Position numbers and translations under genes: made by a program. The notes beneath the pieces are model-generated. The model did not search any database. It worked only from the letters and a program-made list of their open reading frames with translations, and had not been told where the DNA came from. This document shows positions 1-13,500 of a stretch of 64,000 nt of DNA, one piece after another. This stretch comes from Sialis fuliginosa (taxonomy: Eukaryota > Arthropoda > Insecta > Megaloptera > Sialidae): NCBI GenBank assembly GCA_961205875.1, contig OY540818.1, positions 16,218,761-16,282,760 on the forward strand, written 5' to 3'. Within the stretch, counting starts at the first letter, position 1. Every line of letters starts with the position of its first letter.

Positions 1-216
1 TTTAGAAAATATGAGTAATATTCGATATTTTTTACTCAGCCTGTATAACATGTTCTTATTACCGAGATATACAGTTCGATAATCGGTCTATGTAAGATGT
101 AAATTTAAATTACGAGTGAATGGGAAAATGAACAAATGGAATAATATTTAGTTAACCCTTTGGACGTTTGCTCATGAATATTTAAGACGGCCTTGTTTAA
201 GATATAAAGTTATTTC

Positions 217-742
217 TTGAAATCCAGTTTTCCGTTTCAATTTCACAAATGGTTTGATTTTTTGTTCCTTGTTTCCACTTCAATTTTTTCTGTGGTTTTA
301 ATTATTAACTTAATTTTAGAATACATTATATAACCTCGTCATTACCACCTATAGCTTTAATGTACAACCTATTACGTGACAAATATAAATAAGTAAGAAC
401 AGTATGAAATAAATTACATTTTTTTAGAATTTATTCGCTGAGTTTTGAATGATTTGTATCAATCATTTGAAAGATTGTGTTGAAATCCAGTTTTCCGTTT
501 CAATTTCACAAATGGTTTGATTTTTTGTTCCTTGTTTCCACTTCAATTTTTTCTGTGGTTTTAATTATTAACTTAATTTTAGAATACATTATATAACCTC
601 GTCATTACCACCTATAGCTTTAATGTACAACCTATTACGTGACAAATATAAATAAGTAAGAACAGTATGAAATAAATTACATTTTTTTAGAATTTATTCG
701 CTGAGTTTTGAATGATTTGTATCAATCATTTGAAAGATTGTG
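217..742. repeat. Tandem duplication, 2 x 263 bp
   Basis: The segment 217-479, beginning ttgaaatccag and ending gaaagattgtg, is repeated at 480-742. I saw no difference between the copies by eye. It contains no coding sequence. It is either a very recent duplication or an assembly artefact. Confidence 0.9.
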
Positions 743-1535
743 TTAAAGATATTTTCTAATTTATATTGTTTACCTGTTGTTCAAGGGATATTTTTACGTG
801 AAAATATTACTCTATGGTAATTTTAGAGATTATTAATTGCCGGTATTATTTTTAAATATAACAGCTATTTAGTTCTATATTGTATACATTTATAATTTTG
901 TAAAAATAACTCAATTATAAAAAAAAACACCCATAAATTTCAATTTTTGAATTTGTATTTTTCGGGATACAAAGTAGCCTATGTATGTTCTTCCTCTGCC
1001 AAATTTTATTAAGATCGGTTCAGCGGTTTAACTGTGAAAATGTAATAAACGTATGGATTTAGTATTAGACCTGTATATATATAGTTAAGCTAGGTTATTT
1101 TCTAATGTATTTCTGTGTAATTATTCTTTTAGTTTTCCAATAAAACTCTGCGTAACAATCGCTAAACACAGCGTTATAGTGAATACGTCAATAAAAAATT
1201 TGCAACGAACACGAAAACTCCCCCAAGCTGTTGTACACCGTATTAAAAACAGATTTCGTTCAACTGTGTTTACACACACACACACACAAACACAAACATG
1301 TGACTAATTGGAAAATACGAAACAAAACTGAATTGGCATTTAGTGTAGCATATATAGGTAATATCATATATATTAAAATGTTAATAAACCTCCCGGTGTC
1401 ATTTTTATTAGGTATCTGCATTATTAAAAAGGGTGTACATATATTAGAGATGGATAAAATGAGTATATTTAGTGACTAGAATCATTTGAATTAATTCAGT
1501 AAAAAGATTCGTAGAGTTAAATCAGTATTGATTTA

Positions 1536-2041
1536 GGCGGCTATTACACTATCAAATAAATATGTCAAAGATCTTTGACAAATATTTGATCATATTTCTT
1601 TGATAAAATTCGAGATTTTGTTTTATTACACTACATAAAATATTTGATAATATTTTCTCAATATTATCTAGGGATATTTTCTTCTTTTTTGGTGCCTTTT
1701 GAATATCAGTGCGTGGATGTTCGTCAATTGACGCGATCGAGGTTTGAATTTACAACCGTGTGTTGTGGTTTTTATAATCAATAAGAAGATTATCATATAA
1801 TACTGGATTTTGTTGATATTCATATATTAATAATTATGTAACTGTAACTGTCAGTGATAACTTGGTAGTCGCCATTTTGTTTTTGACGTCAAAAAACTTT
1901 GATCAAATATAAGAGACTGTCATTAACTATGATCATAGAAATATTATGAAGGTAAATATTATAAAAGTTGACTTATTACACTGTCATATTTCTTTGATCA
2001 ATGAAATTTTATCATATTTCTTTGATAGTGTAATAGCCGCC
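1536..2041 (+). mobile_element. Harbinger-like MITE, copy 1 (506 bp)
   Basis: Terminal inverted repeats begin GGCGGCTATTACACTATC and end GATAGTGTAATAGCCGCC. They are flanked by the 3-base target duplication TTA (1533-1535 and 2042-2044). A TWA duplication with GG-starting ends is the habit of the PIF/Harbinger superfamily. There is no transposase, so it is non-autonomous. A second copy lies inverted at 13320-13815. Confidence 0.85.
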
Positions 2042-2103
2042 TTAAACGTTTGAGTATTTGGCTCATTTATCAAGTCGCAAGTCTGGCTGAAAAGAGTTAT
2101 ATA

Positions 2104-2740
2104 AGGTACGGGCACCAGTCTCGGACAATGTCCCAGTGTTGGACACTTGCTTAATTCAAAACAACACTTTACTCTAAAATAGCTTTATTTGGGGACAAAC
2201 GGTCACTGGGTGCCAAAATGGTGGACATTTAAAATAATTATTACTGTAATCTATATTAATTATTATATTATCATATCAACTGGCTTTACATTGTTTACAA
2301 TTTTACCATTCTTTATTTTATAACTTTTGTGTAGTGTTACTCATCATTTTGTAATCATTAGGTTTTCAAAAATGGGATGTTTTCTTCCCAGACAAAAATT
2401 AATCTTAAATATAATATTTCTTCCTTCTACGATTTGTCGTATTTGAGTTACAGCGCTTACAGACAGACCGACATCTTGGCGAAAATAGTCAGAATGGATT
2501 AAGAGAAGGTCAAAATGGATATTTCCATCAAAATCCGGATTTAAAAAAAAATCGGCTTTTTTATACTTACTTATACTATATGTATATTTCATATACATGG
2601 TATAAGAAACTAAAAATATAAATACATATAATAATAATTATAACAAAAAACAGACTTTGGTAATTAAATTGATTTAACAAAGATATATTTATTAGTAACA
2701 TGAGTTCACAAGAATTACATAAAACAAGCCCATCAATTCG
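2104..2740 (+). mobile_element. TA-type MITE family, copy A, interrupted
   Basis: Starts AGGTACGGGCACCAGTC after a TA and follows the other copies through the phrase gtgccaaaatggtggacattt, then resumes with cagactttggtaattaaattga and runs to about 2740. The middle (about 2352-2600) is replaced by an unrelated repeat, so one element appears to have inserted into another. The right terminus is missing. Confidence 0.7.
2352..2600 (-). repeat. Dispersed repeat nested inside TA-type MITE
   Basis: Contains cgatttgtcgtatttgagtt and the phrase cagcgcttacagacaga, plus stretches about reading DNA of the gaaaacgtccc type. It recurs in opposite orientation at 4135-4400, where the same words appear reverse-complemented. 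An open frame on the minus strand here is repeat-derived, not a gene. Confidence 0.65.
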
Positions 2741-4134
2741 AAAAAAAAAGTAAACCTAACCTAACTTATGTAGGTACACAAATATACGATGTATCTTTAT
2801 CAACATTAGATATTATATTATATTTGTACATATTAGGTACAAAATCAGTGAAAATGAAGAGTTATTTTTAGCAACATGTGTAGGATAAGATAGTTTGACT
2901 AACCCACGTCGTTATCCCCCATGGCGCTTAACGACATAACTGATGACGTGATTATGGCCTTAATAATATGGGAGGGGTGATGGGTGGGGTGGGGGGTTGA
3001 AGAGTTGTCAAGTCACAACGTAAGATGGATTTTCTGGAAAACTTTTTGTGGGTGTCGAATCATTATTCTATAAAAGAAAATTTGTTATTATTATTATTTG
3101 AAAGCTAACTAAACTGATTATTTTATATTTTTTTGTGCTTTACCCCCCCTCCCCCTTCCCCGCTTCTGGGTGTGTGTTTTTACTTCAAAAATAAATTAAA
3201 TTTTCTACATTATATTTTGTATGAATAAATTAAATATTGCTTTTTGTTGATTCCTGACAAAATAAGTGGAGGTTATTTAGATTTTAATTTAAAAATATAT
3301 ACGTTCATTATAATGAAAGTTAAGATACCTTAACAAAAAACGGTGTTGTAAAAAATTTAATCACGAAACAAGATGAAGTAATAAATTAATTTGTAAGATT
3401 TAATTTTTTTTGTTAATAATTAGTAAAATGAGAGTATTATTGATTTCTCTAATTGAAAATTAAGGCTCTCGACTACTAAATCATTAACATAATTTACTTT
3501 ATCTGATCTTAACAATAAATAAATGAAGTTAATTTCCTGAATACGTTAGAAAAATATATATAACATTTTCCATATTTCCATATTTATGTTGTATTGATTA
3601 CAAAAGAAAGAAAATGTTGGCGTTTTCTTTTTAATAAACTATTGCAATCTGTTAAAACTTTTGAATAATAACTGGTAATTTTGGCCAAATAATAGTTAAA
3701 GTTTAAATAACATCCATAAATATCATAGAAAAGGTTTTTAACAAAGTTTTAAATTTATATCACCTTGTGTTGTAAGTTCTACTAACATAAAGACATTGTT
3801 AAACAGCGGTATTCAACATTACAAAGTTACACAATTTTCATTATTTTAATCAAGAACTTTTTTATAGGTACTCGACTAATATCAAACTGCATAAAATTAT
3901 ATACACTCAAAGTTTTAAATAAAAATATAAAAGACAAACCCATATATCTTATTTTAACTGTTTTTTTTTATTAAACTGTAACTATGAGATCTATAGACTA
4001 CGTGTAGATATCACTATTTTAAAAGTAGGTTAACACGTATGTGTAAAAATGTACAGTAGAACTTCCCAAAGTCGATGTTTTATATAAATTATTTAAAAAA
4101 TTTGTAATTTTTTAAAAATTATGCGTATTACTAA

Positions 4135-4400
4135 CCGACTTCAAAATGTTATGTTACATATAGTATAAAAGTATAGTGAAGCCGATTTTTTCGAAATCCG
4201 GATTTTGAGGGAATTATCCATTTTGACCTTCCCGTAATCCATTCTGACTATTTTCGTCATGATGTATGTGTGTCTGTCTGTAAGCGCTGTAACTCAAATA
4301 CGACAAATCGTAGAAGGGTGAAATTTTATATTTAAGATTAATTTTTGTCAGGGAAGAAAACGTCCTATTTTTGAAAACGATCTTTCAACCGGATACGGAT
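4135..4400 (+). repeat. Dispersed repeat, partner of 2352-2600
   Basis: Carries tgtctgtctgtaagcgctgt followed by aactcaaatacgacaaatcg, the reverse complement of the repeat at 2352-2600. The ends are indistinct and no coding potential is seen. Confidence 0.65.
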
Positions 4401-5929
4401 GATTACCTACGTCGATTTTTGAATTTTTCGAATTACTTTGAAACAGTGCGAAATAGAGAAAAATGGTCAAGTTAAAAATTATAGGTAATATCAATATCTA
4501 TAATTTATGTTCTATTAATTTTTTCGTAAAAACGAATTTTTAAAAATAAAATATCTATCTGTAGCAAATCTTGACTTATAAAGCTGCGTCGCTTTGGTTT
4601 TCTATCGTTTTATCGGTCAATGTTTCGTTCTACATTACAGTGGTTCTTCTAAAATCTTGTACTGTCTTATGATAACAAATTGAAAACTTGCGTTTATTTC
4701 TATACATTGCTAGGCCACGCGTTACTAAAATTACAATATGAATAGTAATTTTTGCGTGCAGGATCAATATCTATATTATTGGTATAGTTTAATTTGTTAT
4801 ATCAATAAAAAATATACTATTAATATAATTGATTCTACACAATCGTAGTATTTATTGTATTGTTTTTTAATAAAAATTTATGTATCGAGTAGAAAAATGT
4901 AATAATAAAACAATCATGTTAATGATATTTACGAATATAATAGGCATGATGCCTAATTTTTAAAAACTATTTTATAATGATCTTACGTGTCTCTTATTTC
5001 CAAAAAAAATGCTTATTTCTGCAGAAAATAAAGGTTTAATCACAAAAATTGACTCTAAAACTAATTTTGAATTTGACGCCAAAACGCTCGCAGGTGTCAT
5101 GGCGCATTTTTGATGTCACGCCTATGTAAACATTCCTTGTCAACTATAATAAATCCTTGTCCCATCGCTAATGTTTCTCGGTTTTGCTTTTGGTAACACA
5201 AAACTGAGCAAATTGATAATTTAAAACCACAAAATAATTTATAAACAGTGCAGATATTAATGAAACAAAAATGACGTTTACGTAGCCGTGACGTCATCCA
5301 CTCTGACTGGTGTTTTATCAAACATGGCGGATTGCTGTATTTTGCATTTTTATTTTAACAAAAATCATATTAATATAAAAATAAATACATTTTTACATAC
5401 TTTGTTACTGGCATTATTCCTATTGCGTATTTTTTGCTACAAAATTGAATTTTTTAAATAAAGAATCGACTGAATTTTTCTCCGTGCAACTTCGGAACTT
5501 TTGACAAGTACTTTCAAAGATTTGATCGGCTAATATTTGAATTATAAGATGTATAAATAAACTGAATTTTTCATATATTAATTTCCGTATATCGTGAGCA
5601 TTTGGCATGTATAAGGAAATGAGATATCTGAGTTATTACCACTCACATAATTAAGCTGAAAGCATTATGAGATAAACAATCTGAGTATACATCATCCGTA
5701 TCCTTGAACCAATGCACCACAAACAGCGATGAAAATAATGTGTTATTTATTTTGGAAATGTTCCAAAGGATGCAGTACTTTGTGGCGCAGTCGCTCCGAA
5801 TGTGGAGCAGCATTGCTCCAAGGTTATAGGTCGAATGAAATTTTTAAACAGTTTTATTTTTAAAATTGTTTAAAATTTTCATAGGTACGATCTGTTATCT
5901 TTTAAAATATAATAACACACATTTCAAAA

Positions 5930-6400
5930 TGTATTGGGCAAGCACATGATAGGGTTCTGTAGTCATTCTCATAACGATTTATAAATTCAAAATGTTTCAT
6001 AAACTATTTTTGTTCTAGTGTTCGTTATAGTTTTCATTGAAAATACTAATTAAAAACTACATTCTGAAATTTTCTCAGATTTTTTTCTGGTAAACATATT
6101 GAAAAGCAAATATATTGTGGAGTTAAAGTCAAAATGTCATTTGACATTTTAAGAGATATATTTAAAGACACCCCACTCAATGGGGTAAGTGAGAAAAAAA
6201 AATATGAGTACGCTTTTCAGTCTATGGAAGAGGGTCCTAAAAATGTTTAACAGTGTTCGTCATAGTTTTCAGTAAAAGTAGAAAATAGAGATGAAGGGAG
6301 GGCGCTTTGATAACCACACTGAAAAGATCATATAACATTCAATGGGATAAATAAAAAAAAATTGAATATACTTTTCAGTCGATGGGAATGGGGTCGAAAT
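5930..6400 (+). repeat. Dispersed repeat related to the 59.1-60.4 kb element
   Basis: Shares gcacatgatagggttctgta, the stretch around 'ttgaaagctacattctgaa' and 'caccccactcaatggggtaa' with the array at 59101-60366. It is a single, partly duplicated copy here. Confidence 0.6.
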
Positions 6401-6419
6401 TTTATTTTGTTTGTTACCT

Positions 6420-6750
6420 TTTCACAGCTAAACTGCTGAACCGATGTTGATAAAATTTAGCAAATCACGTATAAAAAACATCTGCCAAGTAAATGCACAG
6501 TGCTTCCTCGTGTAAAATTTCAGGTAGTTAATTATTGAAAAATTTAAATAAAAATCGATAGTGTTTAGATAAATTGCCTGGAATTGGTTAACCATTTAAT
6601 TTTTATACAATCTTACTAAAAAATATTAGTTTTTTTATTTTTCTTAAAACGCACCTGATTATGTTTTCGTATATTTTTAATTTTTTGGCAATTTTCAATC
6701 TAAATCTAATTTTAAGCAAACGTCAAAATGACATTTTATATGCCCAAGCA
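6420..6750 (-). repeat. Dispersed repeat with 'taaactgctgaaccgat' end
   Basis: The words aaactgctgaaccgatgttg and acatctgccaagtaaatgca are shared with copies at 44861-45530, 47091-47345, 48112-48240 and 55036-55708. The phrase resembles a widespread insect repeat tail. There is no coding content. Confidence 0.6.
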
Positions 6751-7514
6751 AATATTAATCTTAAATAAATTAATTTAATTTATAAATTGTTGTTTTATCA
6801 GTTACTTACATTGACTTCTGAACTACTCAAAAGTCAAAATGAATTACAAGACATTGTAGCAAATAGAGTAAGAGAGAGAGAGAGATAATAAGACAAGTAT
6901 TTAGATCAAACAAATATAGTTCGTGTTGTTAACAACTAGAAGTTTATATAACAACAACAACGAAATTCAAAGTTCCATTATTTATAGTTTAATATGTTTT
7001 AATGAAGTATATAATTGTTTATTAACTAAGTTGGTTGTTAGTAGATGACAGTTTTGTTAACTGTTGGGGTCGTCTCTAAAATTATAATTAATAAACTCTT
7101 ATATTATAAAAGTATTCTATTATAGGTATAAAAAGTTGTACAATCATTCACTGCAGTATTTATCTGCACTAGTATCGCCTATATGGTCGAAATTCTATTT
7201 TTTACCTGCCTTTATGGCAACATACACACTAGGGTGTTTTTTTTTCGGTTCCATTGGCCTATGGACTCGTAGATCAAATCTGTGAACGGTGCAAACTGTG
7301 TATTTTTCCCCTTTTGATGAACATGGGAAAAATTAATGTTTGTATATTTTTTTAATGCTGAAAGAAACGAGAAATGCTGTATAAAAATATAAAATATATA
7401 CTTAAATGTTTTTGCGATAAACATTTGTTGTTATTTAAAATTCGATACACATACTGTTGAATATTGATAAAAAGTTGTATCGGTTTTGTTGTAACGTACG
7501 TGTTTGTGTTTCAG

Positions 7515-7565
7515 TGTTCCCGAATGTCCCGGCCGCTCCAGGAATGCCCTGTCAGGGTGAGGACC
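7515..7565 (+). CDS. aPKC: aPKC 51-nt micro-exon (PB1-to-pseudosubstrate linker)
   Basis: A 51-base exon between acceptor tttcag and donor gtaagt. It reads (G)TG TTC CCG AAT..., giving [17 protein letters not shown], which matches the linker after PB1 in insect aPKC (VFPNVPQAPG in fly). The final C joins GT of the exon at 11508 to make the Arg before the pseudosubstrate. It is GC-rich against a very AT-rich background and sits about 3.9 kb from the next exon. A minus-strand open frame over the same bases is a shadow. Confidence 0.9.
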
Positions 7566-10500
7566 GTAAGTAGAAACCTTCCACTTTACGTGTATCTTTA
7601 ATAGTACCTCATAATTCACTCGACTCTTTTCTGCTCAATACAATATATGAAATATTATTTGTTGTTTATGATGCCCTGATACTTACTAATATTTTGGGGA
7701 GGGGGAGTCGTTTTAAGCAAAAAATTTTATGTAAACATATGTCCAGAAATTCTTCGTGAGGGAGCTACAGGCCCCAAAAATTAGTTTGTATTTAATATCT
7801 TGAAAACAGCCTAAATTAATTGCATGATCTTTGTATAGTGAAATTCTCATAAAAATCGGTCCAGTAGTTTTCGTGCTCACTCAGAATAAATTTTATATAG
7901 TGAAAACTGTTTTATCTAAATTTTAATTTGAAGAAATATAAAATTGCATTTGCCCCCAAACGGATTTTCTTTGCTTCTTTGTTAGCAATCAATCGTTAAC
8001 ACATTTGCGTAGGGTTTTCACAGGGGTCGGTCGTTTTTAATATCTTTTGATTTAGTGCGGCACTTTGTTATCATCAACTCATACACCTGCTTTCTGCAGG
8101 GAAGGGGTGGGGGGGTACTGTGGGATTTATTACATCCACGGTAAGAAAACGCGCGGAAAATGTATGGAAAATGCTGGTAAAATTGAGTTGCGTAGTTAAT
8201 TTGTTGTACGTGACGGCTTAGGTCGGCCGTATTTAGAATGGATAACGTGAGATAAAGAAAGTTAGTTTTTCTCGTCGTAAGAAAATGTCAAAACCGGGAT
8301 CGTCTGTGATATATTTACATTGTCTGGCGCTGCTCACTAAATCCCCGCAATATTCAACGTAATCTTTAAGAAACCTGAAAATACATAAATATGTACATAT
8401 GTAATATGTAATGTTTTATAAATCAAGTCAAAAGTCATTTTTCACAAACCATAGCACTTTATTTATAGCTTTGTAGGTACATTTATGAAAAATTCAATTA
8501 TTTACGAAAGCAAATATTGTTTTTAAAGGAGGAGATTCATTTATAGCCTTATTTTTGCATTTAATGTTAGTCAAACATGTATAGAATATTGTCGTAAAAT
8601 TTTAGAGGAAAATTTGCAATCTTTCCGAAGTTATAGTCTACTATTTGAATCTTGAAACTTTAAACTCGTTTTTCTGAAAACCACTTTTTTGTGACCTCAT
8701 ACAAGATAACTCAAAAACTATTTAATCGATCATTTTGAAGTTTTGCACACTTATAGATAACATAATTACCTTCTATGTGAACCTAAAGTTTTTTGAAATT
8801 TATTTTAAAAAAAAATGACTTTTTCATTGATAAATATACATAGTAAAAATTTCATAAAAAATCGAACGTTTTTTTTTTCAACCACGTACTTTTTCGGTTC
8901 TGATTGAGATGCTAGGTGGTAATCAGTGGAACAACTCATGCGGCAATCGTCTTTGAAATCTATTATGACAGCTGTCATTTTTCAATATTAAAAAATATAT
9001 ATATTTTTGAAAATTAAAAGATATAATATGCATATAAAATTTTTAATCATGCCCGATATTATCTTTATAAAAAATTAGGTAAATCAACATAAAATTTTCA
9101 ATTTTTAATAATTCACATTATTATATATATTATCAAAATACTAAATTCCACTTTATGTATGTATCTATAAACAAAGACGTATAAGGGGTTGTAATACCGA
9201 CTACAAAAAGTTACCCCCTTTCCCCGTCAACCACCTGCTTAGATTCCGCGCACCATCAGAAAGCCATTTTCTTTTGAAACACATAAAAGAAAATTCGAAA
9301 TGCGGCGGGTTTTAGTCAAGAAGGCTAATGCGATCCCGTGATGCTGTAAACCTTTTGTCAAGATACCAGTTGTTTTTGTGTACATGTGTTCACTCAAAGA
9401 AATATATTATATGTATAATATATAAAAGGTACTGGCACCAGTCTTGGATCATACCCCAGTGTTTAATTAAATGTACTAAATTAGAAATAAATGTTGATAT
9501 TTAATAACTGCCATTACTGAATCATAATCTATAGACACTTAACTCTAAAACAGCTTAATTTGATGACAATCGGCCAATGGGTGTCAAAATGGTAGACATT
9601 TTAACTAATTATTGGTGTAATATATTTATTAATTATTATATTATCATAGCAACTGATTTATTTTGTTTATAAAACGATTATTTTGTGTCTTTGTACTTAT
9701 CATTTTGTAATTATTAGCAAGTGTCATTCACTAGGTAATCATTACTACTGGTTTTACTTTATCCGTTTCTGGGAAAAAAAAAAACATAAACATATAACTG
9801 AAAAAACAAACGATATTGCAGACTTTGGTAATTAAATTGATTTAATAAAGAGGTAATTTAGTAACATGAGTTCATGAGAATTTCAAAATGTTTTTAAATA
9901 CATCGAACGTGGAACATCTTAATTATAACTAAATCAATTAACTACTGTTTTTGTACAGCAGAACCTCGATATAACGAATTAATATACCGTTTTCAAGTTA
10001 AGTATTACATCCTTCATAAAAAGAGCATGAATATTTTTTACAAAATCATTATTATGATTTTTCTATAATTTTCATGTTATATTAAATTAGACGTAAGAAA
10101 TTAGCTTTATGTGATATGTTTTTTGAAAAGTTTTACAGTTTTCTAAATTGATATGGTAACTTGTTGTTCAGAACCACTGGTTGTATAGCAACAACATTTT
10201 GTTTCGATATGACAGTTGTGTGACATTTGTATGACTAATAATGTTATTTCATTGTCAAAACTATAAGAAACTTTATAAATTACAAGTGTTACATTTACAT
10301 TAAAAAAAATGATTGAAATTACGCTAGTGTATGGAAATTATAGTAATATAACTATCGGTGCGTACATACTTAATTTGTTATTTGTTACAATTTGAATTAT
10401 AATTATTATTAATGAATTTTGATTTTAATAAGTCTATATTACAATTATTTTTAATATCTTAAATCGATATATTTTTCAGAGTGAGAACTTTTGCGAATTT

Positions 10501-13500
10501 ATGAAAAATAATCCCAAATGGATGGTGGGTGTAATTATTTAACCCTGCGTCGTTCTAGACAAGTCATCAAGACCATATTTGCTAAGTTTCATCCACAGAT
10601 TAATGGGTTTAAGTACTCGAAGCTTTTACGTCGTAAAAGAAGCGAATTATTTAATCTCGACTTTTGTAAATATATTATTTATTATCAAATTCACACAAAA
10701 AATGTCTACATAGTTTTGACTAATATAAAAGATATTCTACTAAGGTACTGGCACCAGTCTTGGCCCCTTGAAGAAATAGATATACCGTTTTTTGGGATTG
10801 ATATGCTTCTTTTTTTTAATTTCTCTTTATTAAATCAATTTTATTACCGAAGTCTGCAAAAATAGTTTTTTTTAAATTTATTGTGTATGATTTTTTCTCC
10901 AGTAATAGATAAAGTAAAACCAGTAATGAACACCCAAATGTTAAGTACAAAAACACAAAAGTTATAAAATAAAGAATCGTAAAATTAGAAACAATGTAAA
11001 GCAGGTGCTATGATAATATAATAATTAATAAATAGATTACACTAATAATTAGTTGAAATGTTCACCATTTTGACACCCATTAATTAAGCTGTTTTAGAGT
11101 TAAGTGTTTATAGATTATGATTCAGTAATGCCAGAGTCCAACACTGGGGTATTTTCCAAGACTAGTGCCAGTACCTAATATTATTTAATTGCAAGAAAGT
11201 GCCTATAATTCATATACAAATTAACTACATACATAATATAATAGATAAGAATAATGCAGTACTATTCAATAAATTGACATAACTATAAAGAGTTAACAAC
11301 ATTTTAAAATTTATCTATTTAATTTATTACCTACTGAAGTATTATTCGGTCAGATATATGTATATTTAATTTAAAATCGATTGTGTATTGTATTTGAAAT
11401 GGACAAAAAAGAGCAGTGCAATTATTTGGTGTTATTGAAAAGTTTAGTCGGCAGAATTGTCTTCAGTAACGTGGCGTCTCTAGTGATTATTGTTATTGAA
11501 CTTGCAGGTAGCATCTACAGACGTGGCGCTAGAAGATGGCGGAAGCTGTACCGCGTCAATGGACACATCTTCCAAGCAAAGAGATTTAACAGAGTGAGTA
11601 ACAACATTTTATCTATATGTATGAGCCAAAATAAATTTAATAAAACTCGTCTTTCAGGGCTTGTAAAGTTTGTAAGACTGCACTGTACAAATAATATAAC
11701 ATAAAACTTATGTATAATTTTATTTTTTAAATATGGATTAGTTTTAAGCTGAAAGGGGTAGACCCGAGTTATCTTAATCTGGCTTCCAATCACAGTTCTT
11801 TCTTAATTTTACTTGAGCCCAGTTTAAGGTATATAAAGACAAGGTAGTCTCAACAATTCCTTGACCAATCAGCGTTGGTGTGGGAATTGACGTCATCTGG
11901 GGGATCTATTCAAATGCTATAAATGCGTCATTTTTACTATTCTTTAGTTGGCAATACGTTATGTGATTCTGACAGCTCTTTATGATTTTGTTATGTCGAA
12001 TTTGTACTTATTTGATTGTTTGTGTTGTTAAAATATCAAAAAAATACGAAAACAAGAATAAATAAAGGAAATTTGTGTAATTGATATTCTATTATACATT
12101 TATAGCATTTGAATACATCCCCTAAGTGACGTCAATTCCCGCGCCAATGCTGATTGGTCAAGGAACTGTTTGAGATAAACAACATGAGTCACAACCTTTG
12201 ATAAGTTTATGACCTTAAGTTTGATATAATCCTAAACTAGCAAAAATAAATCAGTAATTGTTTTGCTTTATGTGAGAATAGACGTGAGATGTTACTGTGT
12301 ATATCATTTTTTTGTTTATGTCTTACAAACTATACAATGTCGGACACTCTGTTGTTAACTTTAATCGATAGCTATTTAATGGAAATGTGCAATTATCTGT
12401 TTAGTGCGGTGTGTGTTATATTTGCAACGTTCTCGTTACAGCGTGCGTTCTGCGCGTTCTGCCAGGACCGCATCTGGGGTCTGGGGCGGCAGGGCTTCAA
12501 GTGCATCCAGTGCAAGCTGCTGGTGCACAAGAAGTGCCACAAGCTCGTGCAGAAGCCGTGCTGCAGCGATGGCAGTGCCGATCAGCCGCCGCCACCTCCG
12601 CCGCACAACGGCGCTGACCTCGCGCCCCCCGTGCCGCCGCCGCACGCCAACGTAACCGTGCCGGACCTCGCGGCCGATCACGTGCCCGTCGACGACCCGA
12701 TGGTCAAGTCCGGCGACGAGCCAGGCGCCCAGAGACAGTACTCTCTGGCTGATTTCGAGCTGATACGGGTGATCGGACGTGGAAGTTACGCCAAGGTACG
12801 TGCGTTTTAAATATCCTATTTAACTAGCAGTGCCCGCGTGGACTACGGAATTATTGTTAAGAATTTTTGAAAAATATAGTTGAATTAATTACAAACACGA
12901 TTCAGAACAAAAATTACAAATAAATTTAAAAGTTAATAATTGAAAACAAAATAAACAACTGCCGGCTGAGCGCAGAATCTTCCCTCTGCCCCCACGACAC
13001 TTCATCATAGTTCGCGCGAATATTTCAAGTTATTTCCTAAACCAAATCAGATGCTGTAAAAGACAAATTATATCTAAATACATTAAGTAAATACTTATGA
13101 CGATGAAATCATTTATTTCAATAAGGATTAATGTTTTGCAGGTCATAAGTTCACGTAAACAAAATCCAAATATTTTTAATTTTCTTTGTAACATAAAAGC
13201 AGTCACTGTGGCTTAAATTTTAAAATATAAAGACATATGGTGTCGCGGACTTTATTTTAGATCTTTTGATTCTACACAATTCTTTACTACATTGTTTTGT
13301 TCAATATTGAACGGTTTAAGGCGGCTATTACACTATCAAAGAAATGTGATAAAATTTCTTTGATCAAAGAAATATGACAGTGTAATAAGTCAACTTTTAT
13401 AATATTTACCTTCATAATATTTCTATGATCATAGTTAATGACAGTCTCTTATATTTGATCAAAGTTTTTTGACAGATAAATCAAAATGGCGACTGCCAAG

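Larger units (their letters stand above)
1..7514. other. Upstream aPKC intron or flank, repeat-rich, no exon recognised
   Basis: AT-rich DNA holding a perfect tandem duplication (217-742), a Harbinger-like MITE (1536-2041), a TA-type MITE interrupted by another repeat (2104-2740), a second copy of that interrupting repeat in inverse orientation (4135-4400), a repeat related to the 59.1-60.4 kb element (5930-6400) and a dispersed repeat (6420-6750). No PB1-domain exon of aPKC could be found on the plus strand. Confidence 0.6.
7566..11507. other. aPKC intron with repeats
   Basis: Large intron containing two TA-type MITE copies (9427-9895 and 10743-11176) and a repeat (about 8620-8880) found again inverted inside an RtcB intron. 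The rest is AT-rich and featureless. The 115-codon open frame starting at 10518 lies partly inside a MITE and is not a gene. Confidence 0.6.

Noticed and set aside
8088..8154. Possible exon between ctgcag and gtaaga
   Set aside because: Good splice-like borders, but the G-run sequence matches nothing in aPKC, and the neighbouring exons already join in frame without it.
10518..10865. 115-codon plus-strand open frame
   Set aside because: Runs into a TA-type MITE copy and has no protein-like composition.
12404..12681. Extra open frames over the aPKC C1/linker exon on both strands
   Set aside because: Shadow frames caused by the GC-rich exon 12442-12795.
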